A stretch of 64,000 nt of DNA from Marasmius tenuissimus (taxonomy: Eukaryota; Basidiomycota; Agaricomycetes; Agaricales; Marasmiaceae): NCBI GenBank assembly GCA_029532415.1, contig JAQOTA010000062.1, positions 1,116,001 through 1,180,000 of the forward strand. The letters run 5' to 3'. The notes under the pieces were generated by a model. It had not been told where the DNA came from, did no database searches, and saw only the letters and a list, made by a program, of their open reading frames with translations. Positions 36,096 through 46,475 of the stretch are shown here, one piece after another. The translations under genes were made by a program, and so were the position numbers. Position 1 is the first letter of the stretch, and the number at the start of each line of letters is the position of its first letter.

Positions 36096-36574
36096 GTCGT
36101 TGTAGCGCCTGCTATTATAAAGCAGCTTCGGAGCCTTGTTTTGTGCGATTTTAGCATAAAACAGATAAGAAATGACTAGGTAATACGAGTACTAGAGCGA
36201 GTCCCGAGCGGCTAGTAAAAGGCTCAGATCCTAGCATAAGGAGAGAATAGCACCTCGGAGGCGTCTCTCCTTATCTCTGAAAACTGTAGGAGTCGTATAA
36301 CTGACGAAAGTATCACTTCGGAGGCACGACTAGGACCTGTAGTCATAACAAGGGAATATCTCCAGTGGCTCGGAGGCATCGTATTAAGGATTAGAATAAC
36401 AGAATCAGACTTGACAAAGACCCGTACTAGTAGGGATAGACAGAGGAGGTCACCGCGGAAGCATGGATGGTCGGAAAGCGAGACTAAGTCGAGCCTCAGA
36501 AGCTTGGTATAAGGTCGAGGCCTCGCTTTGGAGGCATGATTGATTCAAGTATACTAGGTATACTACAGGTTACG

Positions 36575-37165
36575 CTAGTCATCCATATTGGCTAGAGCTA
36601 CCTCGTCCCAACCGAAGTAATTATCTACGTCGGAATCTTCAGGATAATAAGAATCAATGAAGGTTTCATGATCTAGATAATCGGTATAGAATGGATCGCA
36701 TAAAATAGGATTATAGAAAGAAAAGGATCGAGAGAGCCAACGACCCATGACAGGGGAATACTGGAAGAACGAGAGCTTGGTATAGTCAAGCTTCGGAGGT
36801 GCTGGGCACTCAGCACAGCTGACGACGGCGTCGATCCAAGTGTTGATGGCTCCAGGAGTACGAGCGGTTTTGAAGTCGAGGAATCCCACTCGAGCAATGG
36901 ACTCGGCGACCATGTCGATGATAGACCTGGCGTCGTGAGGAATGAAGTGGTCAAAGGTGTCCTCGCAGAGATAGATTTCGTCCTGGATCATGTCGTAACG
37001 AATCACGTAGCCCCAGTAGACGGATCTGTGGCGACTGAGGAAGAAATGCTGGAAGATGATTCCGAGGATAGCTTCTCGTTCTGCGTCGAGTGGAATGGGT
37101 AGGATGATGCGGCGCTCCTTGATCTTATCAGAGTAATCTTCTGGATACCACCAGAGCTTATACAA
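36575..37165 (-). CDS. Unknown protein inside the CGGAGGC unit
   Basis: Open minus-strand frame of about 196 codons, open upstream to a TAA near 37,215 just after an AG that could be a splice acceptor, so an upstream exon is possible. Text such as KLWWYPEDYSDKIKERRII, FFLSRHRSVYWGYVIRYD, INTWIDAVVSCAECP and an acidic, Tyr/Asp-rich end (YYPEDSDVDNYFGWDE) looks like a soluble globular protein. No domain, membrane segment or transposon signature that I recognise. It is uninterrupted in a region where almost everything else is broken. Confidence 0.45.
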   Translation of the reverse strand: MYKLWWYPEDYSDKIKERRIILPIPLDAEREAILGIIFQHFFLSRHRSVYWGYVIRYDMIQDEIYLCEDTFDHFIPHDARSIIDMVAESIARVGFLDFKTARTPGAINTWIDAVVSCAECPAPPKLDYTKLSFFQYSPVMGRWLSRSFSFYNPILCDPFYTDYLDHETFIDSYYPEDSDVDNYFGWDEVALANMDD

Positions 37166-38119
37166 CTCTGGAGAGGAAGTCAGAAGGCCGCCTCGGAATC
37201 TAGAAAGTAGAAAGGCTTACTATAGAGTAAGTTGCGAAAGTGGTCTTCAATGTTATGCAAGCGTGCCATAGTACGCTCGGGGAAAAGTAAGCAAGGAATT
37301 GGGACAACCTAGCACTTGCTTTTACTGACCTCTGGACTTGCCGCTGAAATGGAAATTTTACTTCGGAAACTAGGAAATTAGCGCTTCGGAGGCGTGGATC
37401 CGAACCAGGCACTAGGCGCTAAACAATGATCGAGAAGTGATCGAAGGAGTCGCACCGTCGAGGTACCTCCCTTATACTCGTACATGGAGATATTGACTGT
37501 ACTAAGGGCATAGTTGGTGCTGGTGGCAAAACACAGTGCTCAACTGCACTGGGAGGCAAGGGACTAGAAAAGAAAGGAATGGTGTACCAAAGAATCGAGT
37601 GGGAGTTCTGGCTGAACCATTGAACTATTACCCGGTATCCAAGGCACCAAGATTGGATATAGTGGGGCGGCCATATGGATGGCAGGACCTCAGAATTATC
37701 CGAGCTAAGGAAAGGACTTCGACCTGGCTATGAACGGCTGGGTAACTCCATGAATATAGGCATCTAGTAGCACTTCGGAGGCAAGTACTTTGCTTCAGAC
37801 GAAGGGAGTATATGCTTCGGAGGCAGACAGAACAGGATGACCTACGACGATTGAAGGGTCTAGAACCGGAGAATCAATGCTGCGGAGGCAGATAGGCAGA
37901 ACGGAACCATCGATAGGAGAGACCCGGAAGAAAAGAATGTTAGAGAATGTTCGAGGCTGATGATACTTCCGAAGCAAATTATTGGTTTTGACTTTGGGGT
38001 TCAAAAGCGTAGATTAAACACAAAACTCTCCAAGCATATTCCAAAGTAGGTAGTTTATGCCTCCGAGGCATGGTTTATTCGATATTTGTACAATTTGGTA
38101 GAATTAGAGCCTCCTAGGG

Positions 38120-38129
38120 TATATATAAG
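38120..38129 (+). promoter_or_regulatory. TATA box near the right end of the CGGAGGC unit
   Basis: TATATATAAG, about 400 bp before the right end of the unit. If the unit is an LTR, this position fits a U3/R boundary in plus orientation. No transcript evidence. Confidence 0.4.
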
Positions 38130-38523
38130 CAGTGGGGTTTTCATCAAGAATCCCCAAGCAATCCGTACGATTAGTATTCAGAGGATACGAAGCTATTCCA
38201 CTTGTTGGGTAGTCAGTTGACTCGGGAGCGCTTCTGGAGAGACATTAGAACGGAATAGAACTTTGTTTGCTCAAACCTAGAAAATCCATTGAACACTTGC
38301 TTGACCTTGACTTTGCATTGTTTGTCTGCGACGCCGACTTGACTGGCTGAGCTATTGTTGAACCTCCGAAGCTAATTGAGCTGAGGATATTGTTCGCCGT
38401 TGACAGTTGGTCTTCAGTCATTGACAGACTTGATTGGAGTCTAATTGCCATTGTTTGATTTGATTGTCTTGTTGCCCCTCGCTGTTCGAGTGGTTCTGAA
38501 GCTAGTTGAAGCCTAAGAACGAC

Positions 38524-38552
38524 AAGAATATGATTCAAAAAAAAAAAAAAAA
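38524..38552 (+). mobile_element. Extremely short LINE tail
   Basis: AGAATATGATTC followed by 16 A, identical to the last 12 bases plus tail of the Tad1-like LINE. The rest of that LINE copy is absent: the CGGAGGC unit ends exactly at its left edge. Confidence 0.6.
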
Positions 38553-38994
38553 CAGCCTCTCAGCTCTGTTCCCGCCAATTCTCCCACAGACCCCATATCT
38601 GCAAGTTCTCATTCTACTGCGCCGATTCTATCTATCAAGAAGTTCCAAGCAAAGTACAGCCTCAGCTATGCTATATTGCCTTCAAGCTGGACTCGAATGA
38701 TATTTCGCTGGCCCTCACTGCCTTGCATACATCACTGATGCGGAACTGTTGGAGATGAACTTCTCTATTGGAGAGTGGGCTTCAATTCGTTGGGTGGAGT
38801 GAGAGTGAAAGAACTCAAAGGTTTGAATTCAGAACACGTTCCATATGCATGTTTGGTCTTGTATGTGCTACCTGCTATGTGCTATTTGCTATGTTTGTTC
38901 TGCTGCTTCTCTTTGTTGTTTCTGTTGTTGCTCTCACTGTACTGTTGTATTATGATCAAAGTAATCCATTCGAATTGCATACAGACTCAAACAT
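38553..38994. other. Spacer, no recognised gene
   Basis: A plus-strand frame of about 73 codons includes a Cys/Leu-rich hydrophobic run (about 38,850-38,950), but no family signature. Nothing else supported. Confidence 0.3.
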
Positions 38995-40993
38995 GACCCA
39001 CCCCTAGACTTAGAGTTTGCCCCCTACACGGGAAATACTCCGCTTCGACCCAAAGAAACCTGGCGGTACTTGGGGTTCTATTTTGGTCGCAAACTGCTGT
39101 TCCACGAGCATGTGCGATATTATTCTACCAAGGCTCTCACTACTGTACAGTCAATGAGAATGCTCGGTAACTCAACCAGGGGGCTCTCAGCCCTTCATAA
39201 AAGGCTTCTATACCGTGCATGTGTGATGCCAATTGCCACGTACGGATTTAGGCTGTGGTTCTTTGAAGGATCTAGGAGCAAAACTGCTCTCAAATCCCTC
39301 AACACTATGCAGCGTAGAGCAGCAATATGGGTGACAGGTGCGTTCCGCACATCGCCTACAGGCGGAGTTGAAGCCCTTGCGGGACTCATCCCGGTTCACA
39401 TCCACCTCCGTTAACTTGCCATCAGGGCGGATTACAGGGTAGCCACCTTGTCGGGCACACACCCGACAAGATCTCTACTTAGGGGAGCACAAGTCAAAGA
39501 AGCCACCCCGCATTCCAAGTCATTGGCCACTCTAACGGAAGCAGTCCGAAAGAAGGTCAAAGGCACTGTTATGGAGATCGACAAGGTCTCCACTAAGCTT
39601 ACCGAGGAGTTTGATCCCACTCACGAGGATGCAAACCCTGGCAATAGACTGCGGGATAGGTATCCTGACCGCATCACATTCACTGAGCGAGCCAAGGACA
39701 AGGAGAAGTCCGAGTCCGAAAGCCTAGCTGAGTGGATAGCATTTCTTGATCGAAAACTCGAGTTACTCGAAGAGGATCCTGACACGGTTGTTGCAGCTAC
39801 CAACGCCTCGGTGCCGCAAAACCCCAGACATCAGGCTGTCTCAGCGGCCATGATATACAGGAGCGGAGACCTAGTTCATCAGACCAGGTACGCTTCAGGT
39901 GTTGTTACAGCTCCGGACGCTGAGCTTTATGCTATACGGGTGGCAATTTCCTACATGGCTATGTCATGCGGGGAAAGCAGCCACTTTGTATTATTTACGG
40001 ATTGCGTCGCTGCAGCAAAGCAGGCAATTGACCCGTCCATACACTCAGGACAGAGTCACTCTCTGGCTGTGTGTAGGGCGCTATCTGACTGGTTTGCAGG
40101 AGGAGATGACCACAAGGTGACCTTCATCCAAGTACCTTCGAAAGCAAAATGGAGCATCCACCAGCTCGCTCATGAATTTGTCAGAGGACTGCCCCCCGTA
40201 GGCGTGGGGGCAGTACCCCAAACATCGCTGGACAGGCTTCGGCAAGAAGCCACAAAAGCGGGCCAGGATGCGTGGGTATCACGCTTCCAAGACCCATCAT
40301 ATAGAGGCAGGCACTTTTACGAGCTACAAGATCTAAAAGATCGACCTCTCCAGCCATCATACCTCAAGGGAGGGACATGGTTAAAGTTGGCCGCAGGGTC
40401 GCTTTCATTGACAACCAGAATGACTCGATGCATTCTGGGGCATGCACCGATTGGAGAATACTACCAGCGGTTCAACATTCAGGCAGATCTAGCCTGCTCG
40501 TGCGGGGTGGAACCTGGGACCAGGGCGCACGTACTTCACAGATGCTCTGAATTAGAGCGGGGAAATTCGCTTCATCGGCTTCCGGGCCTGATAGCTTACC
40601 TGAAGGCAAACCCTCGGGCGTTTGCCTTCCCCTCCCAAGCAGAAGCCGAAGGAGTTGGGTAAGTCTCTTGGGCTGATGTGCTGGTATTAGCTCCCCGTAG
40701 ACTCTTCGGAGGGGTGTGCGGGCTCTTGCTGCCGGGCCTAGGCGGTGGGGGTGAAGGACGTGGGAGCAGGGGGCACTAGTGCGTCATAGCCCAGGATGAT
40801 ATAGCCTCATCTACCACGTAGTGTGATGAAACACTGTGGACACGTTCTGAGGTACGGTTCCTTAGGGGGGCGGACCTCCTTTCTAGTGGGGGATCTAGTT
40901 ATTACGCATTTGTGGCATGCTGCATTTGTAGATAGCGACCGGACTGTGTTCGTACACCGGTATATAAGAATATGATTCAAAAAAAAAAAAAAA
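38995..40993 (+). mobile_element. 5'-truncated LINE (copy E) in the Tc1-type transposase
   Basis: Starts at GACCCACCCCTAGAC in the RT thumb region, no TSD found on the left. Frames 39,070-39,414 (RT end, GLSALHKRLLYRACVMPIATY) and 39,448-40,662 are separated by a TAA at 39,412-39,414. The poly(A) ends at 40,993. The right flank is the 3' part of the Tc1-type transposase on the minus strand. Confidence 0.9.
39448..40662 (+). CDS. LINE ORF2 RNase H region (copy E)
   Basis: Open 404-codon frame: connection region, then RNase H with APDAELYAIRVAISYMAMSC, FTDCVAAAKQAIDPSIHSG and IHQLAHEFVRG, ending in the Cys tail CSCGVEPGTRAHVLHRC. The first RNase H Asp is changed: VVAATNAS instead of VVAATDAS (GAC to AAC after a C, again a CpG-type change). 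It has no ORF2 start because the copy is 5' truncated, so it is not expected to be expressed as such. Confidence 0.85.
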   Translation: MSGTHPTRSLLRGAQVKEATPHSKSLATLTEAVRKKVKGTVMEIDKVSTKLTEEFDPTHEDANPGNRLRDRYPDRITFTERAKDKEKSESESLAEWIAFLDRKLELLEEDPDTVVAATNASVPQNPRHQAVSAAMIYRSGDLVHQTRYASGVVTAPDAELYAIRVAISYMAMSCGESSHFVLFTDCVAAAKQAIDPSIHSGQSHSLAVCRALSDWFAGGDDHKVTFIQVPSKAKWSIHQLAHEFVRGLPPVGVGAVPQTSLDRLRQEATKAGQDAWVSRFQDPSYRGRHFYELQDLKDRPLQPSYLKGGTWLKLAAGSLSLTTRMTRCILGHAPIGEYYQRFNIQADLACSCGVEPGTRAHVLHRCSELERGNSLHRLPGLIAYLKANPRAFAFPSQAEAEGVG

Positions 40994-41365
40994 CCGCAAT
41001 GTCAAAAGAACCCCAATGACATCTCTGGAGTAATGAGCGTATAACTCGTAGAAAAGCCCCGCCCCACTGTTGTACTGATCCTGTCCCCATTTACACAAGT
41101 GCGACTTGATGACAGAGAAAACAAGTTCAATGGGTTGAAATTGAAGACGATATGGCGGAAGGTAGAGTAAACGACAACCTGATAGAGCATGAGTGCAAAT
41201 CCTACTTCTATACATGGGTTGCGGCATACTGTGGGACTCAACTAACTCTATCACTTTGTCCAAATGGTGAATCTGTGCGTTGTCCAACATAATGACACTC
41301 TGTGGCTGAGGATATGGGTTCATGACAGGAAGCTTGAAGTTGAAATGAGGTATCAGAACATGGAC
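40994..41365 (-). pseudogene. Tc1/mariner-type (DDE_3) transposase, 3' part
   Basis: Minus strand: a presumed intron end (CTTCAAG), then LPVMNPYPQPQSVIMLDNAQ with the second catalytic Asp, CRLLYLPPYRLQFQPIE with the third catalytic Glu, FSVIKSHLCKWGQ and HYSRDVIGVLLTLR, ending at the LINE copy E tail. It continues exactly where the plus-strand fragment at 14,996-15,706 stops: that fragment ends in the same intron after GTATGT, and the two share only the 15-bp LINE TSD. They are best read as one gene split by LINE insertion and a later inversion. Confidence 0.8.
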
Positions 41366-41496
41366 GGCGCTTCTTTCTCAGGTGCTTCCATCATCTACCC
41401 GTGGGAACTACTAGTTGCTGCAACCCGAAAAACGTTCTACACTACACAGATCGAATCTGAACAATCAGAAAGCACCAACCAAACCCGAATAACCAT

Positions 41497-43342
41497 ATGT
41501 CACTGCCTGGTAGCCGCCAGGGGTGGGGCGGGGTGCAATCTCGTCCCCCGACCTGCGCAAGCACTCCACATCCACAACCCGAATCCGATGACCCTCTCCT
41601 TGCTAATGCTGGGGAGGGATCCACACCTAGTGTCCGGGACAGATACCTAACAAGTGTCCCCGCCCCACGGCGTGCTCAGTCCATGAGCAGCCGTAGATCT
41701 GCCTCGGTTGCTAGCCCCCGAGAGCAAACACCCATGCCGCAGGACGAAGAAATGCCCCTTCCCCCCCGTGACACTGAATCACCTGAGCTGCCAACTGGAT
41801 CCCTCTTCTTGAGCCTAGTAATGTCTCCTGGAGATGTAGGGGGGGATTTCGAAGTAGCCGCGCATGCAATAACTGCCATCACGGACTGGCTGTCTGAGTC
41901 TGAGCCTGAACTCCACATCACAACCTCAATGCTGCGACGCCTTCACAGCAGTACCACATCCTTATCCAGCCTCATTGCAGGCCGGATTCTCAAAGAGGCC
42001 ACTATCTGGCAGCAATCCCGCATCCAGAACAGCTCTGTGCTACCCCATAGCTCTTCCCCTCTCCACATGGACCACCAGACAATGGAGGAAGATGACACAG
42101 TCCTCATCCCGCACAGAACCGAGCCCACTGGTGACAATGGGAAGAAACCGGTTCAAACAGGCCCAAGACCGCTCCCGAAGCGTCCTACGGTGCCATTCCA
42201 GTGTCCTGACCCAAGGGGTCCTCCCCCGAGAGTCAACTTGGCCACCAAGCCCAAACCCACCACTCCATACTCGTTTGCTGCAGCGGCAAGGAGGGGAAGA
42301 GAACGACGAGCACCTGCTGCGCAGGCGCAGGTGAACGCGTCAGCGTCGGCCGAGACACTGGGTAGGCCCGGACCCGCCATCTCCGGAAACCCTGGGCCCA
42401 CCAAAAAGCCCCGGACTACTCTGAAATTCACTACACCCGGACCAACCCAAAAACAGGTCCTGGTGTCGTTCCCCAAGGATGTTGGGGTGCCAAAAATGAG
42501 CCTCAACCTCCTCACTACTACTGTGAATGCTGCGTTGCGCAGCGCACAGCATTCTCTTAAGGTGCTGGCCACAACTCGTGCATATGAGGGCTGGGCACTT
42601 GCTACAAGCGGTGTTGCTGATGAACGTGCACTGAACACTATCCGCGGGAGGGTCTTGGACCTCGTGCCGGGTAGATACAAGGAGTCCCATTGGGTTGGGC
42701 TCCCTACCTCGACGTCATACCTCAAGATTATCGACGTTCCCTACTTCAAGGACATCGTGTCAGGTGACCGCATCACTGCTTCAGATGTGAAGAATGCCAT
42801 AGCGCAATCGGCTCTGAGCAGCGACTTCACATTCACGGGGCTGCCTCGGGTGGTCCGGAACTCTGCTAAGAGCACCACCTGTACGGTGTTTCTGGGATTC
42901 TCAATCAGGAACCCGTGCAAAGCGCCTCTTGGACAAGCCGATACACATCCAAGGGTGCAACTGCTTTTTCCGGTCTCCTCCAGCCAGTCCAGGTGTCCCC
43001 CTGTGCCAGAGATGCTACAGGTGGGGCCACCCTAGTTCTGCATGCCAGCAGCGATGTCCCAAATGTAGCGGTCCCCACAAAGCTGACGAGCATCGGCTTG
43101 TTGCAGGCTGCTGCAAGGGTAACCCAAAGGCTAACCCGCCTATTCCTCCCACCGACGAAGACGAACCATGTCCTCATACGCTGGTATGCCCTAACTGTAG
43201 GGGCAATCACTCTGCAACTGAAAGGGCTTGCCCCTTCTGGCGCCATCGCTTTGACCGAGTCTGGATTGAAGCTAAATATGCTGAGGTACGTGAACACAGT
43301 TCTGGTACAAGGCCCATCGCTCAAACCCCACGTCTAGCTTAA
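41497..43342 (+). pseudogene. LINE ORF1 (gag-like, three Cys/His knuckles)
   Basis: Starts ATGTCACTGCCTGG. About the first 340 residues are Pro/Ser/Arg-rich; the middle has MSLNLLTTTVNAALRSAQHS, an alpha-helical region and FTFTGLPRVVRNSAKSTTC. The end has nucleic-acid-binding knuckles: CQRCYRWGHPSSAC, CPKCSGPHKADEH, and CPNCRGNHSATERAC. A deletion of about 8 bp near 42,890 shifts the frame so the knuckles lie in a second frame (42,929-43,342). The ORF stops at TAA 43,340-43,342, whose last A starts the ORF2 ATG. ORF1 proteins of this type bind the element RNA. Confidence 0.85.
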
Positions 43343-46097
43343 TGTCTGAGACACAAGGGATAAGAGTCTTAAGTTTTAACATCGCTAAGAATTACATGTA
43401 TCTTGATGTACTGCTCAAGGAGTTGAAAGACTGTTTCGACATCCTTTTCATCCAAGAACCGCCTTGGCGGCTCATAAGACACGCACCATCTGCTAAGGAC
43501 CCGGAGGGGGAGAGAGTGGTGGGCGCGCCAAATCACCCATCTTGGACAGTAATGATCCATCCAGAGAAAGATGAGGGAGACCGCCCGAGAGTAGCCACAT
43601 ACGTCTCCAAGAGACTGGCTGCCCTCAGGCCTGCAATGCGCAGGGATGTCATTGACCACCGCGATGTACTAGTCATGTCTCTGTTTTACAGAGGCAAGAC
43701 CCAATGTCTAGCCAATGTCTACTCTGATGACAATGGGACCGCCATCCGCCTTCTGCAACACAAAGCGGGCAGCATACCTTCACTTTCGCTGATGGCAGGT
43801 GATTTCAACTGCCACTCCCCGGAATGGGACCCAGGGGTCTCACAGCGCCGGGGCATGGTGGCAGCACTGCTGGAAACAGCGGGGGAACTTGGAGTGTCCA
43901 GGGCCGGGTATATAAATCCGGGGCCAACCTTCATATCACGGACACAAGGTCTTAGGGAATCTGTTCTAGACCTAGTGTTTGTCAAATCTACTCTCTCACT
44001 GGCAATGTTGGCCACGAGGGAGACAGAACTGCAGGGACCATCGGACCATATCCCGGTTTCTGTAATACTAGATTTCCTAGCTGACATAATTGATGGACTC
44101 CAGGCATTAACGTGGCTGGAGCCTCAAATAGCAGAGGATGTATCAGCTATGGCAGCTGAGAGGGCCTCGGTATTCTCAAAAGCATGGGACGTGCACTCAA
44201 AGGCCTCCCATGTTACAAAATTCTCGAAGCCCTGGTGGTCCAAAGAGTGCTCTGATGCCCTTCAGGCCTACAGGGACGAAAGGTCCCAGGACAACTGGAC
44301 CGAGTTCAGGAGGGTCATTCGAACCTCCAAACGCAAGTTCTTTGACTCTAGAATCAATGAAATTGCGGTATCTAACAAGCGCCCTTGGGATCTAATGGAA
44401 TGGATCCAACAGCGCAAGTTACCACTAGTGGAGGCCATCCAATACAATGGACAGCCGTGCCATGATCTTGATGATCTGTGGAGATGGCTCCATGGGACAT
44501 ACAACTCTGCGTCAGGAAGGGAAGTTGACCTTTCTGTGCTGGATCAGTTAGAATCTATGACAGAACGAAGTTGGTCTAGATTCAGCAGTGCAGAGCTTGG
44601 GGATGCGTTACAGGCATGCTCAAGCATCTCATCACCAGGGCCTGACCACCTAACATGGGCCCATCTCAAAGTCATTCTGTCACAGCCGGAATGTGCCCAT
44701 CGTATATTAATGCTTGCGGATGCATGCATCAAAATCGGCTGCTGGCCAACTCACTTCAAGGAGTCGGTCTCAGTCATTATCCCTAAGCCCAACAAGCCTT
44801 CATACTCCACCCCAAAGTCATTCCGGCCCATTGTGCTGCTGAATACTGTGGGCAAACTCATAGAGAAGATGATTTCCAACCGTCTTCAATTCGACATGAT
44901 CAAGTTTGATCTTGTTCACCCCAACCAGTTTGGGGGAGTCCGCCAATGATCCACAGAGGACGCAGGCACCTACCTAACCCACCTAGTGAGAGCTGGGTGG
45001 GCAAAGGGGGAGATGACAAGCGTTGTCGCTTTTGACATTGCTCAATTCTTCCCATCACTCAACCACGATGTGCTATTACACATGCTGAGTAAATTCGGAT
45101 TCTCTCACAAGTTGATTGGATTCTTTACCTCCTACCTTGTAGGGCGGTCCACCAGATATAGGTGGAACCTGTTTGAATCAGGGCCTAACGAAGCAGATGT
45201 GGGAGTGGGACAGGGCTCTGCCCTGTCTCCAGTCCTATCATCGATGTACATAGCATCGATAATGAAGGTGTATGAAATCAGAGCTCAGGAGGTGTCACTG
45301 AACACCACCCTTCTCTCTTATGTGGACAATGGCACAGTGGTAGCCCAATCCAAATCGTTAGATGATAACAACCATTCCCTTAAAAGGGCATATGGGATCT
45401 TATACGCCTTGTTTACGGCGGTAGGATTAATATTGGAGCACGATAAAACCGAACTCTTTCACTTTAGCAGGGCTAGGGATTGATATGACCCGCCCTTAGA
45501 CTTGGAGTTTGCCCCATACACGGGGAACACTCCGCTTCGACCCAAAGAGACCTGGCAGTACCTGGGGTTCTATTTTGATCGCAAACTGCTGTTCCATGAG
45601 CATGTGCGATACTACTCTACCAAGGCTCTCACCACTGTACAGTCAATGAGAATGCTTGGTAACTCAACTAGGGGGCTCTCAGCCCTACATTAAAGGCTTG
45701 TATACCGTGCATGTGTGAGTACGGGTTTAGACTTTGGTTCTTTGAAGGATTTAGGAGCAAAACTTCCCTTAAATCCCTCAATACTATGCAGTGTAAAGCA
45801 GCAATATGGGTGACTGGTGCCTTTCGCACATCACCTACAGGCGGAGTTGAAGCCCTTGCAGGCCTCATCCCAATACACATTCACCTTCGTAAACTCGCCA
45901 TCAGGGCGGATTACAGGGTAGCCACCTTGTTGAGCACACACCCGACAAGATCTCTACTTAGGGGAGCACAAGTCAAAGACGCCACCCCGCATCCCAAGTC
46001 ATTGGCTACTCTGACGGAAGCAGTCCGGAAGAAGGTCAAAGGCACTGTTATGGAGATCGACAAGGTCTCCACTAGGCTGACCGAGGAGTTTGATCCC
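43342..46097 (+). pseudogene. LINE ORF2: APE endonuclease, RT, start of RNase H region
   Basis: ATG 43,342 overlaps the ORF1 stop (TAATG). Endonuclease: IRVLSFNIAKNYMYLD, FIQEPPW, MAGDFNCHSPEWDPG, GPSDHIPVSV, all key motifs present, so this endonuclease looks intact. RT: SVIIPKPNKPSYST, VVAFDIAQFFPSLNHDVLL, VGQGSALSPVLSS, active site SYVDNGTVV with Asn for the second Asp. Stops at 44,947 and 45,481 are TGA where copy A has CGA. A further stop and deletion lie near 45,690-45,715. The RNase H domain itself is on the other half of the split element. Confidence 0.9.
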
Positions 46098-46475
46098 CCG
46101 CCACCTAGGCTCGGCAGCAAGAGCCTGCACACCCCTCTGGAGAGTCTACGGGGAGCTAACTCCAGCGCATCAGCCCAAATGACTTACCCAACTCCTTCTG
46201 CTTCTGCTTGGGAGGGGAAGGCAAACAGTGAGAGCCTTGGTAGAATAGTATTGCACATGTTCGTGGAACATCAATTCACGGTCAGGTTTCTTTGGGCCGA
46301 GATGGAGTGTTTCCTGTGTACTTAGGGGTGGGTTGTATCAATCCCTAGCCCTGCTAAAATGGAAGAGTTTAGTTTTATCATGCTCCAATGGGCGTATAGG
46401 ATCCCATATGCCCTCTTAAGGGAATGGTTGTCGCCATCTAACGACTTGGACTGGGCTACCACTGTGCCATTGTCG
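46098..46475 (-). mobile_element. Remnant of a second LINE at the inversion breakpoint
   Basis: CCGCCACCTAGGCTCGGCAG is the 3' UTR on the minus strand, followed by the ORF2 end, then an internal deletion (after GGCAAAC, 46,226) to RT sequence that includes DNGTVVAQSKSLDG and RAYGILYA. It breaks off at 46,475. Its own UTR tail is at 17,086-17,337. The RT active site again reads D-N. Confidence 0.8.

Larger units (their letters stand above)
36095..38523. repeat. 2.4-kb unit with dispersed CGGAGGC motifs and TGTCGTT...AACGACA ends
   Basis: The CGGAGGC core (often CTTCGGAGGC) occurs at about 36,254, 36,318, 36,374, 37,386, 37,778, 37,815 and 37,885, and inverted at about 38,063, with more near-matches (36,128, 36,790, 37,363, 37,968, 38,366, 38,498). 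They lie mainly on either side of the ORF at 36,575-37,165. The ends TGTCGTT (36,095) and AACGACA (38,523) are inverted repeats of the TG...CA type used by LTRs. The left edge cuts the gypsy element; the right edge abuts a LINE tail. No TSD found. It could be a long LTR, a non-autonomous element, or part of a larger one. Confidence 0.45.
41366..46097 (+). mobile_element. Tad1-like LINE, 5' part (ORF1, ORF2 to RNase H start), split by inversion
   Basis: 5' end GGCGCTTCTTTCTCAGGTGC right after the TSD half TATCAGAACATGGAC. Contains the 5' UTR, ORF1, the TAATG junction and ORF2 to GAGGAGTTTGATCCC (46,097), where it switches to a minus-strand 3' UTR. Together with 15,707-17,085 it makes one element of about 6.1 kb, the most complete copy in the window. 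Confidence 0.85.

Noticed and set aside
38768..38996. Cys/Leu-rich hydrophobic frame as a membrane protein
   Set aside because: Short, no start context or homology, overlapping frames equally open; likely chance in T-rich sequence.
17084..46097. Inversion as an assembly error
   Set aside because: Not excluded without reads, but assembly mistakes usually occur in long identical repeats, while these junctions share only three bases and are reciprocally complementary. Kept as a finding with this caveat.
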